This document shows positions 1-6,472 of a stretch of DNA of 7,022 nucleotides, in pieces. The translations under genes were made by a program, and so were the position numbers. The notes beneath the pieces are model-generated. The model did no database searches. It had not been told where the DNA came from and worked only from the letters and a program-made list of their open reading frames with translations. Within the stretch, counting starts at the first letter, position 1, and each line of letters begins with the position of its first letter. This stretch comes from Bacteroidota bacterium. GTDB lineage: Bacteria; Bacteroidota; Rhodothermia; Rhodothermales; UBA10348. The stretch is from assembly GCA_024640835.1 (NCBI GenBank), contig JAHEEH010000093.1, positions 1 through 7,022 of the forward strand, read 5' to 3'.

Positions 1-1
1 G

Positions 2-1042
2 CGAGTCCGTGGAGTGAGCTTCGAGGTCCTCTCCGGAAGCGGGACGGCGTCCATCCTGGCCGAGATCGAACGCGAGGACAGGAACATGAGCACGATCCGA
101 CTCGAGACGCCGCCGCGGATCGCCGTGTACGCCCCCGATCAGACCCTGCCCTGGGACGATGCCGTCCTCCTTGCCCTGACGTACGCCGAGGTGCCCTACG
201 ACATGATCTACGACGACGAGATCCTGGACGGGCGGCTCGGCGACTACGACTGGCTGCACCTGCACCACGAGGATTTCACCGGACAGTACGGCAAGTTCTT
301 CTCCTTTCGCGCCTCGGCCTGGTACGTGGAGCAGCAGCGAACGGCCGAGGCCCTGGCAACCCGTCGTGGCTTCCGCAAGGTATCCGAGCTCAAGCAGGCG
401 GTCGTGCGCACGATCCGTGAGTACGTCGGGGGCGGCGGATTCCTCTTCGCCATGTGTTCCGGAACCGACACCTTCGACATTGCGCAGGCGGCGTTCGGAG
501 TCGACATCGTGCCGACCGAGTACGACGGCGATCCGGTCGATCCCGACGCGCTCCAGAGGCTGGACTTCTCGCGTACGTTTGCGTTCGAGGGCTTCCGGCC
601 CTCGTTCAATGCACGCGAATACGAACACTCCGACATCGACGCCGGAGCCCCGCCGCCACCACTCAGGAACCCGGCGCTCGACTACTTCACGCTCTTCGAG
701 TTCAGTGCAAAATGGGATCCGGTACCGACGATGCTGACCCAGGATCACGTCTCGACGGTCAAGGGTTTTGTCGGCCAGACGTCCAACTTCCGCAAGCGGT
801 TCCTGAAGCCCGAGGTCGTCATCCTGGCCGAAGCCCCCGGAAGGGACGAGGTGCGCTATCTTAACGGCACCTTCGGAGAGGGTACGTTCACGTTCTACGG
901 TGGACACGATCCGGAGGACTACCAGCATCTCGTCGGTGATCCGGCCACGGACCTGTCCCTGCACAAGCATTCGCCAGGATACCGGCTCATCCTGAACAAC
1001 ATCCTCTTCCCGGCTGCGAAGAAGAAAAAGCAGAAGACCTGA
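2..1042 (+). CDS. GATase-like protein of the family usually annotated 'asparagine synthetase B' (5'-truncated)
   Basis: The reading frame is open to the window edge. The first full codon is at position 2, and the residues before the GTG at 14 (RVRG) continue the family-like stretch RVRGVSFEVL, so GTG 14 is internal and the true start lies upstream. About 346 residues are visible. From memory, full-length homologues carry an N-terminal secretion signal and about 60-100 more residues, which would make this an exported or lipoprotein product; that part is not visible here. Numbering from the codon at 14, notable blocks are PWDDAVLLALTYAEVPYD (46-63), WLHLHHEDFTGQYGKF (80-95), GGGGFLFAMCSGTD (139-152), FSAKWDPVPTMLTQ (230-243) and FYGGHDPEDYQH (294-305), followed by a C-terminal Lys-rich end. 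No asparagine-synthetase ATP-pyrophosphatase domain and no Cys2-type glutaminase are seen, so the database name is probably wrong. Cys148 in a nucleophile-elbow-like context and His298/Glu301 suggest a class-I glutamine-amidotransferase-like fold. The substrate is unknown. Its stop overlaps the start of the next gene. Confidence 0.8.
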   Translation, partial: RVRGVSFEVLSGSGTASILAEIEREDRNMSTIRLETPPRIAVYAPDQTLPWDDAVLLALTYAEVPYDMIYDDEILDGRLGDYDWLHLHHEDFTGQYGKFFSFRASAWYVEQQRTAEALATRRGFRKVSELKQAVVRTIREYVGGGGFLFAMCSGTDTFDIAQAAFGVDIVPTEYDGDPVDPDALQRLDFSRTFAFEGFRPSFNAREYEHSDIDAGAPPPPLRNPALDYFTLFEFSAKWDPVPTMLTQDHVSTVKGFVGQTSNFRKRFLKPEVVILAEAPGRDEVRYLNGTFGEGTFTFYGGHDPEDYQHLVGDPATDLSLHKHSPGYRLILNNILFPAAKKKKQKT

Positions 1043-1581
1043 TGGACTGGGCACCGCGTCCCGCTGGAGCATCCCACTGCACGATGAGCGAGATCGTGCT
1101 CCCCAATGACACCAACAGCCTGGGGAATCTCATGGGGGGCCGTCTTCTTCACTGGATGGACATCTGCGCTGCCATTTCAGCGCAACGTCACACCGGCCGA
1201 GTCTGCGTGACGGCGTCCGTCGACACGGTCGATTTTCGGTCCGCCATCCGCCAGGGAGAAATCGTCGTCCTGGAGAGCCAGGTGAACCGCGCGTTCCGAA
1301 CGTCCATGGAGGTCGAGATCAACGTCTGGGCCGAGAATCCGGCCACGCTGACACGGCGCAAGTGCAACGAGGCATATTACACGTTCGTCTCCATCGACGA
1401 CGGCGGTCGGCCGCAGCGAGTGCCCCCGGTCGCGGCCGAAACGGACGAGGAGCGAGAACGGTATGCCGGAGCCGGACGGCGACGGGAACTGCGCCTTCTC
1501 CTGGCCGGCCGGATTGCGCCGGACCAGGCGAAAGGGATCGCCGAGTTCCTGCTCGGTCCGACGGCGACAGGCGATGAGTGA
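1042..1581 (+). CDS. Single-domain hotdog acyl-CoA thioesterase (YciA/BACH type)
   Basis: The predicted cytosolic enzyme (179 aa) hydrolyses acyl-CoA to free fatty acid and CoA. The diagnostic stretch is EIVLPNDTNSLGNLMGG followed by RLLHWMD (17-40), which is the active-site helix and loop of the BFIT/BACH hotdog family. Asn25 and Asp40 match the catalytic Asn and Asp known from the two halves of mammalian ACOT7. Later strands include RVCVTASVDTVDF (near 53-65) and the Lys/Asn-containing KCNEAYYTFVSIDD. The C-terminal third is charged and Arg-rich, as in many family members. The ATG at 1042 overlaps the upstream TGA (TGATG), which suggests translational coupling. An internal ATG at 1084 would remove 14 residues, including the probable first strand before EIVLPND, so 1042 is preferred, although no clear Shine-Dalgarno sequence precedes either. 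Chain-length preference cannot be read from the sequence. Confidence 0.9.
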   Translation: MDWAPRPAGASHCTMSEIVLPNDTNSLGNLMGGRLLHWMDICAAISAQRHTGRVCVTASVDTVDFRSAIRQGEIVVLESQVNRAFRTSMEVEINVWAENPATLTRRKCNEAYYTFVSIDDGGRPQRVPPVAAETDEERERYAGAGRRRELRLLLAGRIAPDQAKGIAEFLLGPTATGDE

Positions 1582-2050
1582 GGGAATGGCCCCGGGCACG
1601 AACTCCGGGAGAGCCCTGGTCCTGGTCCTTTCCATGGTGACGACGGGCACCGTGGCGGCGCAGCCCGGACGGATCGGACTCGGAGCCCAGGTCGGCACGC
1701 CGGCCGGACTGACCGTGCGGATCCTGCTCGAGCCGGGTGCCGATTCCCGGTCGTCGTTCAATGCACTGACCCTTCTGGCCACGTTCGACCCCGACGACTA
1801 CTATCTCTTCCAGGCTCACGTCACTCGCGACTTCGGCATCACGCGATCACCGATCGGGCTGTTCCTCGGACCCGGTGTCGCGGTGGGTCGAAACGAGGGC
1901 GAGCAGTCCCTGGCTGCGGGCGTGACGGCCGGCGCCCGGTTCTACCGGGGTCGATTCGAAGTGCATTTCCAGGCCTCTCCACGAATCCAGATGACGCCCG
2001 ACTGGCGCGGAATCATGGGAGCCGGAGTCGGACTGCGGTATTATCCGTAG
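1574..2050 (+). CDS. Small secreted, probable outer-membrane beta-barrel protein
   Basis: This is a 158-aa protein of no named family that I recognise. Residues about 13-30 form a hydrophobic stretch (ALVLVLSMVTTGTVAA) after a short N-terminus with Arg13, ending at Ala-Ala-Gln, which looks like a Sec signal peptide with cleavage near residue 29-31. The mature part has short alternating segments rich in Gly and aromatics, such as PIGLFLGPGVAVG, AAGVTAGARFYRGRFEVHFQ and GAGVGLRYYP. This resembles transmembrane beta-strands and the aromatic C-terminal strand of small outer-membrane barrels, although the last residue here is Pro rather than Phe or Tyr. The chosen ATG overlaps the end of the thioesterase gene by 8 nt. 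A second ATG at 1586 would shorten it by four residues and still keep the signal. The frame stays open upstream to 1463, but that part lies inside the thioesterase gene. The role is unknown. Confidence 0.72.
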   Translation: MSEGMAPGTNSGRALVLVLSMVTTGTVAAQPGRIGLGAQVGTPAGLTVRILLEPGADSRSSFNALTLLATFDPDDYYLFQAHVTRDFGITRSPIGLFLGPGVAVGRNEGEQSLAAGVTAGARFYRGRFEVHFQASPRIQMTPDWRGIMGAGVGLRYYP

Positions 2051-2102
2051 AAACCCGGCCGAACCGCGTCCGTTCTGTGGGCGTGTCCACGATCACCACG
2101 TC

Positions 2103-3029
2103 ATGCTGTACCGCCGCGTTCTCGTTACCGGAGCCAACGGCCTGCTCGGCCAGGCCCTCGTACGCGTGCTCGGGCGCTTTCCGGAGTACGACGTGCTGGC
2201 AACCGGAATCCAGGCCCAGCCCCGATTCCGTGGCGGCTCCTGTGGCTACATGGCGCTGGACGTCAACCGGCCCGACGACCTGAAGCGCGTATTCCAGGAC
2301 TTCTCGCCCGACGTCGTGGTCAACTGTGCGGCCATGACCCACGTGGATGCCTGCGAGACCGAACGGCAGGCCTGCTGGAGGTTGAACGTCGACGCAGTGG
2401 ACCTGATCGCCAGGCTGTGCCTGTCGTCCGGCGCCCGGCTGGTCCAGCTCTCGAGTGATTTCGTCTTCGACGGTACCGGTGGCCCGTATCGCGAGCCCGA
2501 CCGACCTCTGCCGGTCAACTTCTACGGCAAGTCCAAGCTGGCCGCCGAGAATGCAGCACGCGGAGCCGGAATCGATCAGTGGACCGTCGTACGCACCGCG
2601 CTCGTGTTCGGCACGGGCGAGCAGCTGGCCCGGTCCAACGTCGTCCTGTGGATGATCGACGAGCTCTCCCGCGGCCGCTCCATCCGCGTCGTCACCGACC
2701 AGGTGCGCACACCCACCTGGGCGCCGGACCTGGCCTTCGGGATCGAGCGGATTCTCCGGTTCGGCAAGACCGGTACCTATCACGTATCCGGGAGCGAGAT
2801 CGTGTCGATCCATGAACTCGCCGTGGACGTCGCGCGGGCGTTCGACTTCGACGAAGCCCTGATCACCCCGATCGATTCCTCCGGCCTCACCCAGGCCGCG
2901 GTGCGACCCGCCCGCACCGGCTTCATCATACTGAAGGCGGAGTCGGAGCTCGGCTACCGCCCCACTCCGCTCCGTGACGCGTTGACCCGGATCCGGGCCG
3001 AACTGACCATTTCCCAGACTGCCGGCTGA
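2103..3029 (+). CDS. dTDP-4-dehydrorhamnose reductase-like SDR oxidoreductase (RmlD family)
   Basis: This 308-aa extended short-chain dehydrogenase has RmlD architecture. It would reduce a nucleotide-linked 4-keto sugar with NAD(P)H, classically the last step of dTDP-L-rhamnose synthesis for envelope polysaccharide. Visible motifs are the Rossmann glycine loop VTGANGLLG (8-16), DVNRPDDL (53-60), VVVNCAAMTHVDACE (71-85), SSDFVFDG (117-124) with the catalytic Ser/Thr region, YGKSK (141-145) giving the catalytic Tyr141 and Lys145, and DQVRTPTWAPDLA (199-211), a typical RmlD substrate-domain block. The length is normal. No rmlA, rmlB or rmlC lies nearby, so the exact sugar substrate is unsure, and related SDRs (for example the MAT2B-type regulatory homologues) share these motifs. 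The ATG at 2103 places the Rossmann loop at residue 8, which is ideal. The gene begins 52 bp after the barrel-like gene, without an obvious Shine-Dalgarno sequence. Confidence 0.83.
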   Translation: MLYRRVLVTGANGLLGQALVRVLGRFPEYDVLATGIQAQPRFRGGSCGYMALDVNRPDDLKRVFQDFSPDVVVNCAAMTHVDACETERQACWRLNVDAVDLIARLCLSSGARLVQLSSDFVFDGTGGPYREPDRPLPVNFYGKSKLAAENAARGAGIDQWTVVRTALVFGTGEQLARSNVVLWMIDELSRGRSIRVVTDQVRTPTWAPDLAFGIERILRFGKTGTYHVSGSEIVSIHELAVDVARAFDFDEALITPIDSSGLTQAAVRPARTGFIILKAESELGYRPTPLRDALTRIRAELTISQTAG

Positions 3030-3053
3030 CTCCGGTCCTTCCTTTTCGCCTTC

Positions 3054-4334
3054 ATGCTCGACATCCAGACTATCCGACAGGATCCGGACCGCTTCCGCCT
3101 GGCCATGCGGAACAAGGGGTATCGTGATACGGGCGTCCTCGACCGTGCCGTCGACCTGGACTCCGAGCGCAAGTCGATCGTCACGACGGTCCAGAGTGCG
3201 CGCGAGCGTTCGAACGAGGTCGCAAGGGAAGTCGGTGCCCTGTTCAAGGCCGGGCGCAGGGACGAAGCAGAACGGGCGAAGGAAGAGGCCGCGAGACTCA
3301 AGGACGCGATCCGAGTGGGCGAGGACCGGCTCCGGGAAGTCGAGGCGAGCCTCGAAGCGGCGATGCTGGATATCCCCAATGTCGCGCACGAGTCCGTCCC
3401 GGTGGGCGCCTCGTCCGAGGACAACCTGATGGCCTTCACGAACGGGGTCATTCCGGTCTTCGACTTCAGGCCGCTTCCCCACTGGGACCTCCTGGAACGC
3501 CACGGCCTGGTCGACTTCGGCCGCGGCGCGAAGGTTGCCGGCGCGGGTTTTCCGTTCTACGTCGGACGAGGCGCCCGTCTGCAGCGCGCCCTGATCCAGT
3601 TCTTCCTGGACATGGCGGTATCGGCTGCAGGGTACACGGAAGTGGAGCCCCCCATCATGGTCAACGCGGACAGCGCCCGGGGAACGGGTCAGCTGCCCGA
3701 CAAGGAAGACCAGATGTACGAAATGACGCGGGACGGTCTCTACGCGATTCCCACCGCCGAAGTCCCGGTGACGAACCTGCACCGGGACGAGATCGTCGCC
3801 GAGGCCGATCTGCCCATCCGCTACTGCGCGTATTCGCCCTGTTTCCGGCGCGAGGCCGGATCGTACGGCAAGGACGTGCGGGGCCTGAACCGCCTTCACC
3901 AGTTCGACAAGGTCGAGCTGGTCCAGTTCGCACATCCCGACCGCAGCTACGAGGCCCTGGAGTCGCTGCGGGAGGACGCCGAGCGCCTGTTGCAGCTTCT
4001 GGCGCTTCCGTACAGACGCCTGGTCCTGTGCACGGGCGACATGGGGTTCGCGCAGTCGAAGACCTACGACCTGGAGGTGTGGAGCGCGGCCCAGGAGCGG
4101 TGGCTGGAGGTGTCCTCTGTCTCCAACTACGAAGCGTTCCAGGCGCGCCGCATGTGGATCCGCTATCGCCCGGCCGACGGCGGGCGCCCGGAATTCGTCC
4201 ACACGCTCAACGGCTCCGCCCTCGCCCTGCCGAGAATTGTCGCAGCCCTGATCGAAAACAACCAGCGAGAGGACGGGTCCATCGACATTCCGGAGGCGCT
4301 CAGACCGTACACTCGTTTCGATCGGATCGCCTGA
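3054..4334 (+). CDS. serS: Serine--tRNA ligase (seryl-tRNA synthetase)
   Basis: This 426-aa cytoplasmic class-II aminoacyl-tRNA synthetase charges tRNA-Ser (and tRNA-Sec where present) with serine. The N-terminal region opens with MLDIQTIRQDPDRFR, the usual SerRS start. A charged helical hairpin follows (about 30-105), the coiled-coil arm that binds the tRNA long variable arm. Class-II motif 1 is near 194-205 (YTEVEPPIMVNA). The serine pocket block TAE is at 234-236. Motif 2 spans 263-284, with Arg265, Glu267 and the SYGKDVRGLNRLHQF segment. Motif 3 lies at 385-404 (LNGSALALPRIVAALIENNQ), with its conserved Arg at 394. Length and all key residues are normal. The ATG at 3054 follows rmlD by 24 bp, with a pyrimidine-rich leader (TCCTTCCTTTTCGCCTTC) and no Shine-Dalgarno sequence. 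It ends 8 bp before the convergent stop of the acyl-CoA dehydrogenase gene. Confidence 0.97.
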   Translation: MLDIQTIRQDPDRFRLAMRNKGYRDTGVLDRAVDLDSERKSIVTTVQSARERSNEVAREVGALFKAGRRDEAERAKEEAARLKDAIRVGEDRLREVEASLEAAMLDIPNVAHESVPVGASSEDNLMAFTNGVIPVFDFRPLPHWDLLERHGLVDFGRGAKVAGAGFPFYVGRGARLQRALIQFFLDMAVSAAGYTEVEPPIMVNADSARGTGQLPDKEDQMYEMTRDGLYAIPTAEVPVTNLHRDEIVAEADLPIRYCAYSPCFRREAGSYGKDVRGLNRLHQFDKVELVQFAHPDRSYEALESLREDAERLLQLLALPYRRLVLCTGDMGFAQSKTYDLEVWSAAQERWLEVSSVSNYEAFQARRMWIRYRPADGGRPEFVHTLNGSALALPRIVAALIENNQREDGSIDIPEALRPYTRFDRIA

Positions 4335-4337
4335 GCA

Positions 4338-4367
4338 GGCCGTTACGGGGATGGAGTCCCCTCGGCC
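4338..4367. terminator. Two-tier inverted repeat across the convergent stop codons (candidate bidirectional terminator)
   Basis: GGCCG (4338-4342) pairs with CGGCC (4363-4367), and inside it GGGGA (4347-4351) pairs with TCCCC (4357-4361) around the loop TGGAG. A small internal loop (TTAC against T) separates the two stems and contains the TAA of the minus-strand gene. The structure starts three bases after the serS stop, where a shared terminator of two convergent genes would be expected. There is no T-run on either side, so an intrinsic terminator is not assured; it may only be a 3'-end stabilising stem or a chance fold in GC-rich DNA. Confidence 0.38.
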
Positions 4368-6376
4368 GGCGGCGTGACCGACCGCGCATGCCCGTCTCCG
4401 CCGGGCATGCGGGTTCCGTCCCCCGGGAATTGCGGAATGTGCTCCGTGGTCACCGGGCGCCCCTGCCCGCGGGCCACCGGCGATCCCTCGTGAATGTAGA
4501 ACCGGTCGGCCGGAAGCGTGTCGTTGTGAAGGCGGGCCGCCTCGGCGGCCTTCCGCATGCTCACATCGGCGTTGTTCCGCAGCTCCTCCAGGTTCCTCAG
4601 GAATCGCAGTTCGAAAAGGTCGAAGGCATGTTCGAACGCCGCGTAATCCCGATCGAACCCGCTTCCCGAGGCCCCGTGCCGGAGCAGGTGATCCACCCGT
4701 GAGAGTGAGGCCGACAGCGCAAACAGGAACATCGCGTTGTCGGCGATCCGGGCCTGCACGGCCTGCAGGCCGATGATCTCTTCCCGGTAGCGCTTGCTGG
4801 CCAGCTTGAACGAGTGCGCGTGCCTGCGGACGAGACGCGACAGGCGCCGCCCGTGCGCCGCCAGCCGGGGATCCAGCACGCCTATCCTCGGCACCGACGG
4901 CTTGATCCCCAGGAAGATCTGGCCGGCGAGCGGAATCGCCCGGCCCAGGATCCTGGGATTCAGGCCGTTCCGGCCTATCCGCAGGATATTGGAGAGAACG
5001 GACTCGTCTCCGTCCCAGCCCAGCGCGCCCTGTATGCCCATCATGTACTCGACGAGCTGCTTGCCGCCGTAGGCGAAGATGAACGGCTGCATGACCTCGT
5101 TGGAACCCTCGACCGCGCGATGGATCCGGTTGTCCCTCCACGAACGCTCGATCTCGTTCTCGGTCATGAACGCCTCGCCACCCATGATCTGTACGGCGTC
5201 GTCGATCACCTCCCACCCGTGCTGCGAACAGAACACCTTGGTCATGGCGGTCTCGACCATGATGTCCTTCTCGCCCGCGTCCAGCATCCCGGTCATCATG
5301 TACAGCGTGGCGTCCATCGCGAACGTATAGGCGGCCATCCGGGCAACCCGCTGCTGGACCAGCTCGAAGTCCGCGATGGGCCGACCGAACTGGTACCGGG
5401 TCTGGACCCACTTCACGGCCTGGTCCATGGCCTGCTTCGCGGCGCCGGTCACGCCGGCCGACAGGGTGCAGCGACCGAAGTTCAGGCATGACAGGGCGAC
5501 GTGGATCCCCTTGCCTTCGCGATGGAGCACGTTGGCGACCGGCACCTTGACGTTCGTCAGGCGGATCCGGCCCTGCCACGTGCCCCGGATGCCCACCTTG
5601 CTCCTGTTCTTCTCGAAGACGTCCACCCCTTCCATGTCCGGTGTAACGATGAGCGCGGTGGACGCCACACGCTTCCTCCCGGTCTTCGGGTCCGTGATCT
5701 CCTGGTTGGCCACCACCGTGAAGAAGCCGCTGTCGGGCGCCGACGTGGCCCATTTCTTCTCGCCGTTCACGATGAAGTGCGTGCCGTCGGCGGACTTCAC
5801 CGCCGTGGTTTCGAGGCCCTGGGCGTCGGATCCCACGTTGGGCTCGGACAGGCAGAACGCCGACAGGTATTCGCGTGCCACTTTCGGAAGGAAGGTCTTC
5901 TTCTGCTCCTCGTTGCCGAAGATCATCAGGGCCTTGCAGCCGATGGACTGGTGGGCGGAAACGACGACCGCCGTGGACGCGCACGTGCGACCGATTGTCT
6001 CGAGCACCCGGTTGTAGCTGGTGATGCCGAAGCCAAGACCGCCATACGCCTCGGGAATGGTCATCCCCATCACGCCCATCGCGAACAGTCGGTCGATGAC
6101 GGACTGCGGGATTCGCTGCTCCCGGTCGATCTGGATGGCCGGATGTTCGTCCCGCATGTAGACCTCCAGTTCGGCCACCAGCGCATCGCAGCGAGTCCTT
6201 TCCGTCGCCGGAACGACCGGATACGGGAATACGAGGTCCTCGCGCAGCCGGCCCCAGAAGAGATTCTTGGCAAATCCCATGTCCTCTGGCTCCGGCCCCA
6301 TCATGTTCTCGATGTCCTGGATCATGGCCCGGTCGCGATCGGACACGTTCTTGAGCTTGAGATCGTCGAGACCCAT
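4343..6376 (-). CDS. Acyl-CoA dehydrogenase, VLCAD/ACAD9-like, with C-terminal helical domain
   Basis: This FAD enzyme introduces the first trans-2 double bond in acyl-CoA beta-oxidation, passing electrons to electron-transfer flavoprotein. The chosen ATG at 6376 gives 677 aa and has an AGGGA five bases upstream. A GTG at 6433 would add 19 unconvincing residues. Blocks in order are FAKNLFWGRLREDLVFPYP (35-53), the N-terminal helical domain with IPEAYGGLGFG (107-117), AHQSIGCKALMIFG (141-154), the flavin/substrate block FCLSEPNVGSDA (174-185), GEKKWATSAP (205-214), RYQFGRPI (327-334), QIMGGEAFM (396-404) and VEGSNEVMQ (422-430). Glu423 sits at the position of the VLCAD/ACAD9 catalytic base. 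Residues about 450-630 form a mostly helical C-terminal extension, as in VLCAD and ACAD9, which in those proteins aids membrane association. Residues about 631-677 are rich in Pro and Gly and look disordered. The true substrate is not certain. Confidence 0.93.
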   Translation of the reverse strand: MGLDDLKLKNVSDRDRAMIQDIENMMGPEPEDMGFAKNLFWGRLREDLVFPYPVVPATERTRCDALVAELEVYMRDEHPAIQIDREQRIPQSVIDRLFAMGVMGMTIPEAYGGLGFGITSYNRVLETIGRTCASTAVVVSAHQSIGCKALMIFGNEEQKKTFLPKVAREYLSAFCLSEPNVGSDAQGLETTAVKSADGTHFIVNGEKKWATSAPDSGFFTVVANQEITDPKTGRKRVASTALIVTPDMEGVDVFEKNRSKVGIRGTWQGRIRLTNVKVPVANVLHREGKGIHVALSCLNFGRCTLSAGVTGAAKQAMDQAVKWVQTRYQFGRPIADFELVQQRVARMAAYTFAMDATLYMMTGMLDAGEKDIMVETAMTKVFCSQHGWEVIDDAVQIMGGEAFMTENEIERSWRDNRIHRAVEGSNEVMQPFIFAYGGKQLVEYMMGIQGALGWDGDESVLSNILRIGRNGLNPRILGRAIPLAGQIFLGIKPSVPRIGVLDPRLAAHGRRLSRLVRRHAHSFKLASKRYREEIIGLQAVQARIADNAMFLFALSASLSRVDHLLRHGASGSGFDRDYAAFEHAFDLFELRFLRNLEELRNNADVSMRKAAEAARLHNDTLPADRFYIHEGSPVARGQGRPVTTEHIPQFPGDGTRMPGGDGHARSVTPPAEGTPSP
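4385..4411. repeat. Perfect 10-bp inverted repeat with 7-nt loop inside the acyl-CoA dehydrogenase tail
   Basis: The arm CGCATGCCCG (4385-4394) and its exact reverse complement CGGGCATGCG (4402-4411) surround TCTCCGC. This is the longest perfect hairpin I found in the window. It lies about 50 bp beyond the serS stop, in codons for the Pro/Gly-rich end of the convergent acyl-CoA dehydrogenase. It could slow or end transcription running out of serS, or protect its 3' end. No T-tract follows on the plus strand (GGTTCCGTCCC). A REP-like palindrome is an alternative. Confidence 0.6.
4446..4477. repeat. Imperfect GC-rich hairpin in the acyl-CoA dehydrogenase tail
   Basis: GTGG (4446-4449) pairs with CCAC (4474-4477), extended by a T-G and a C-G pair. 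After a two-base mismatch, CGGGC (4454-4458) pairs with GCCCG (4465-4469) around the loop GCCCCT. It lies in the same low-complexity tail-coding stretch as the hairpin at 4385-4411. On its own it could arise by chance in such GC-rich sequence; it is recorded because it clusters with two other hairpins. Confidence 0.35.
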
Positions 6377-6381
6377 CGCTA

Positions 6382-6386
6382 TCCCT
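6382..6386 (-). promoter_or_regulatory. Ribosome-binding site deciding the acyl-CoA dehydrogenase start
   Basis: Read on the minus strand, AGGGA is followed by TAGCG and then ATG at 6376. It is the only start in the window with a reasonable Shine-Dalgarno match at normal spacing. Together with the family-like beginning MGLDDLKLKN, it favours this ATG over the GTG at 6433. Confidence 0.5.
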
Positions 6387-6456
6387 GGTTGAATCGGTTG
6401 GCTGTCATGCGGCGCCTGAAGATGCGGCACCACCGGCAGGGCGTAAACACGCGCCC

Positions 6457-6470
6457 AGCGAAGTTTCGCT
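6457..6470. promoter_or_regulatory. Palindrome AGCGAA-GT-TTCGCT, possible operator
   Basis: This is a perfect 6+2+6 inverted repeat in the divergent region between the acyl-CoA dehydrogenase gene and pyrF, lying 80-95 bp upstream of the dehydrogenase ATG. It sits directly downstream, in the minus direction, of a -10-like TATGAT, so it would overlap the transcription start. Such a position suits a repressor operator of the kind common for fatty-acid genes, but no regulator is encoded here and the site does not match an operator consensus I can name. A second stem, GGGCG/CGCCC (6439-6443 with 6452-6456), lies next to it, so an RNA leader structure is the alternative. Confidence 0.35.
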
Positions 6471-6472
6471 AA

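Noticed and set aside
14..16. GTG at 14 as the true start of the first gene
   Set aside because: The frame is open to the window edge and the preceding residues fit the family sequence, so the codon is an internal valine.
1177..1819. Minus-strand open frames across the thioesterase and barrel-like genes
   Set aside because: They are antisense to conserved hotdog motifs, Arg/Pro-rich in translation and without start signals.
2076..2090. Short stem GTGG-GCGTGT-CCAC upstream of the RmlD-like gene
   Set aside because: Four pairs in GC-rich DNA is easily chance, and it has no T-run or matching regulatory pattern.
2013..5984. A 1323-codon stop-free frame on the minus strand
   Set aside because: It lies antisense to the RmlD-like gene and serS and out of frame over the acyl-CoA dehydrogenase gene. 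Its product is Arg/Gly/Asp/Pro-rich with no recognisable domain, and long antisense open frames are expected in GC-rich coding DNA. Codon-position and conservation tests would settle it.
6376..6433. A longer acyl-CoA dehydrogenase starting at GTG 6433
   Set aside because: The extra 19 residues do not resemble the family, no ribosome-binding site precedes the GTG, and the ATG at 6376 has AGGGA at good spacing. The 6433 start would also code through the adjacent leader region.
5501..6472. A 323-codon open frame antisense to the acyl-CoA dehydrogenase gene
   Set aside because: It mirrors well-supported codons of a conserved enzyme, and its translation is His/Arg/Gly-rich without motifs; it is a shadow frame.
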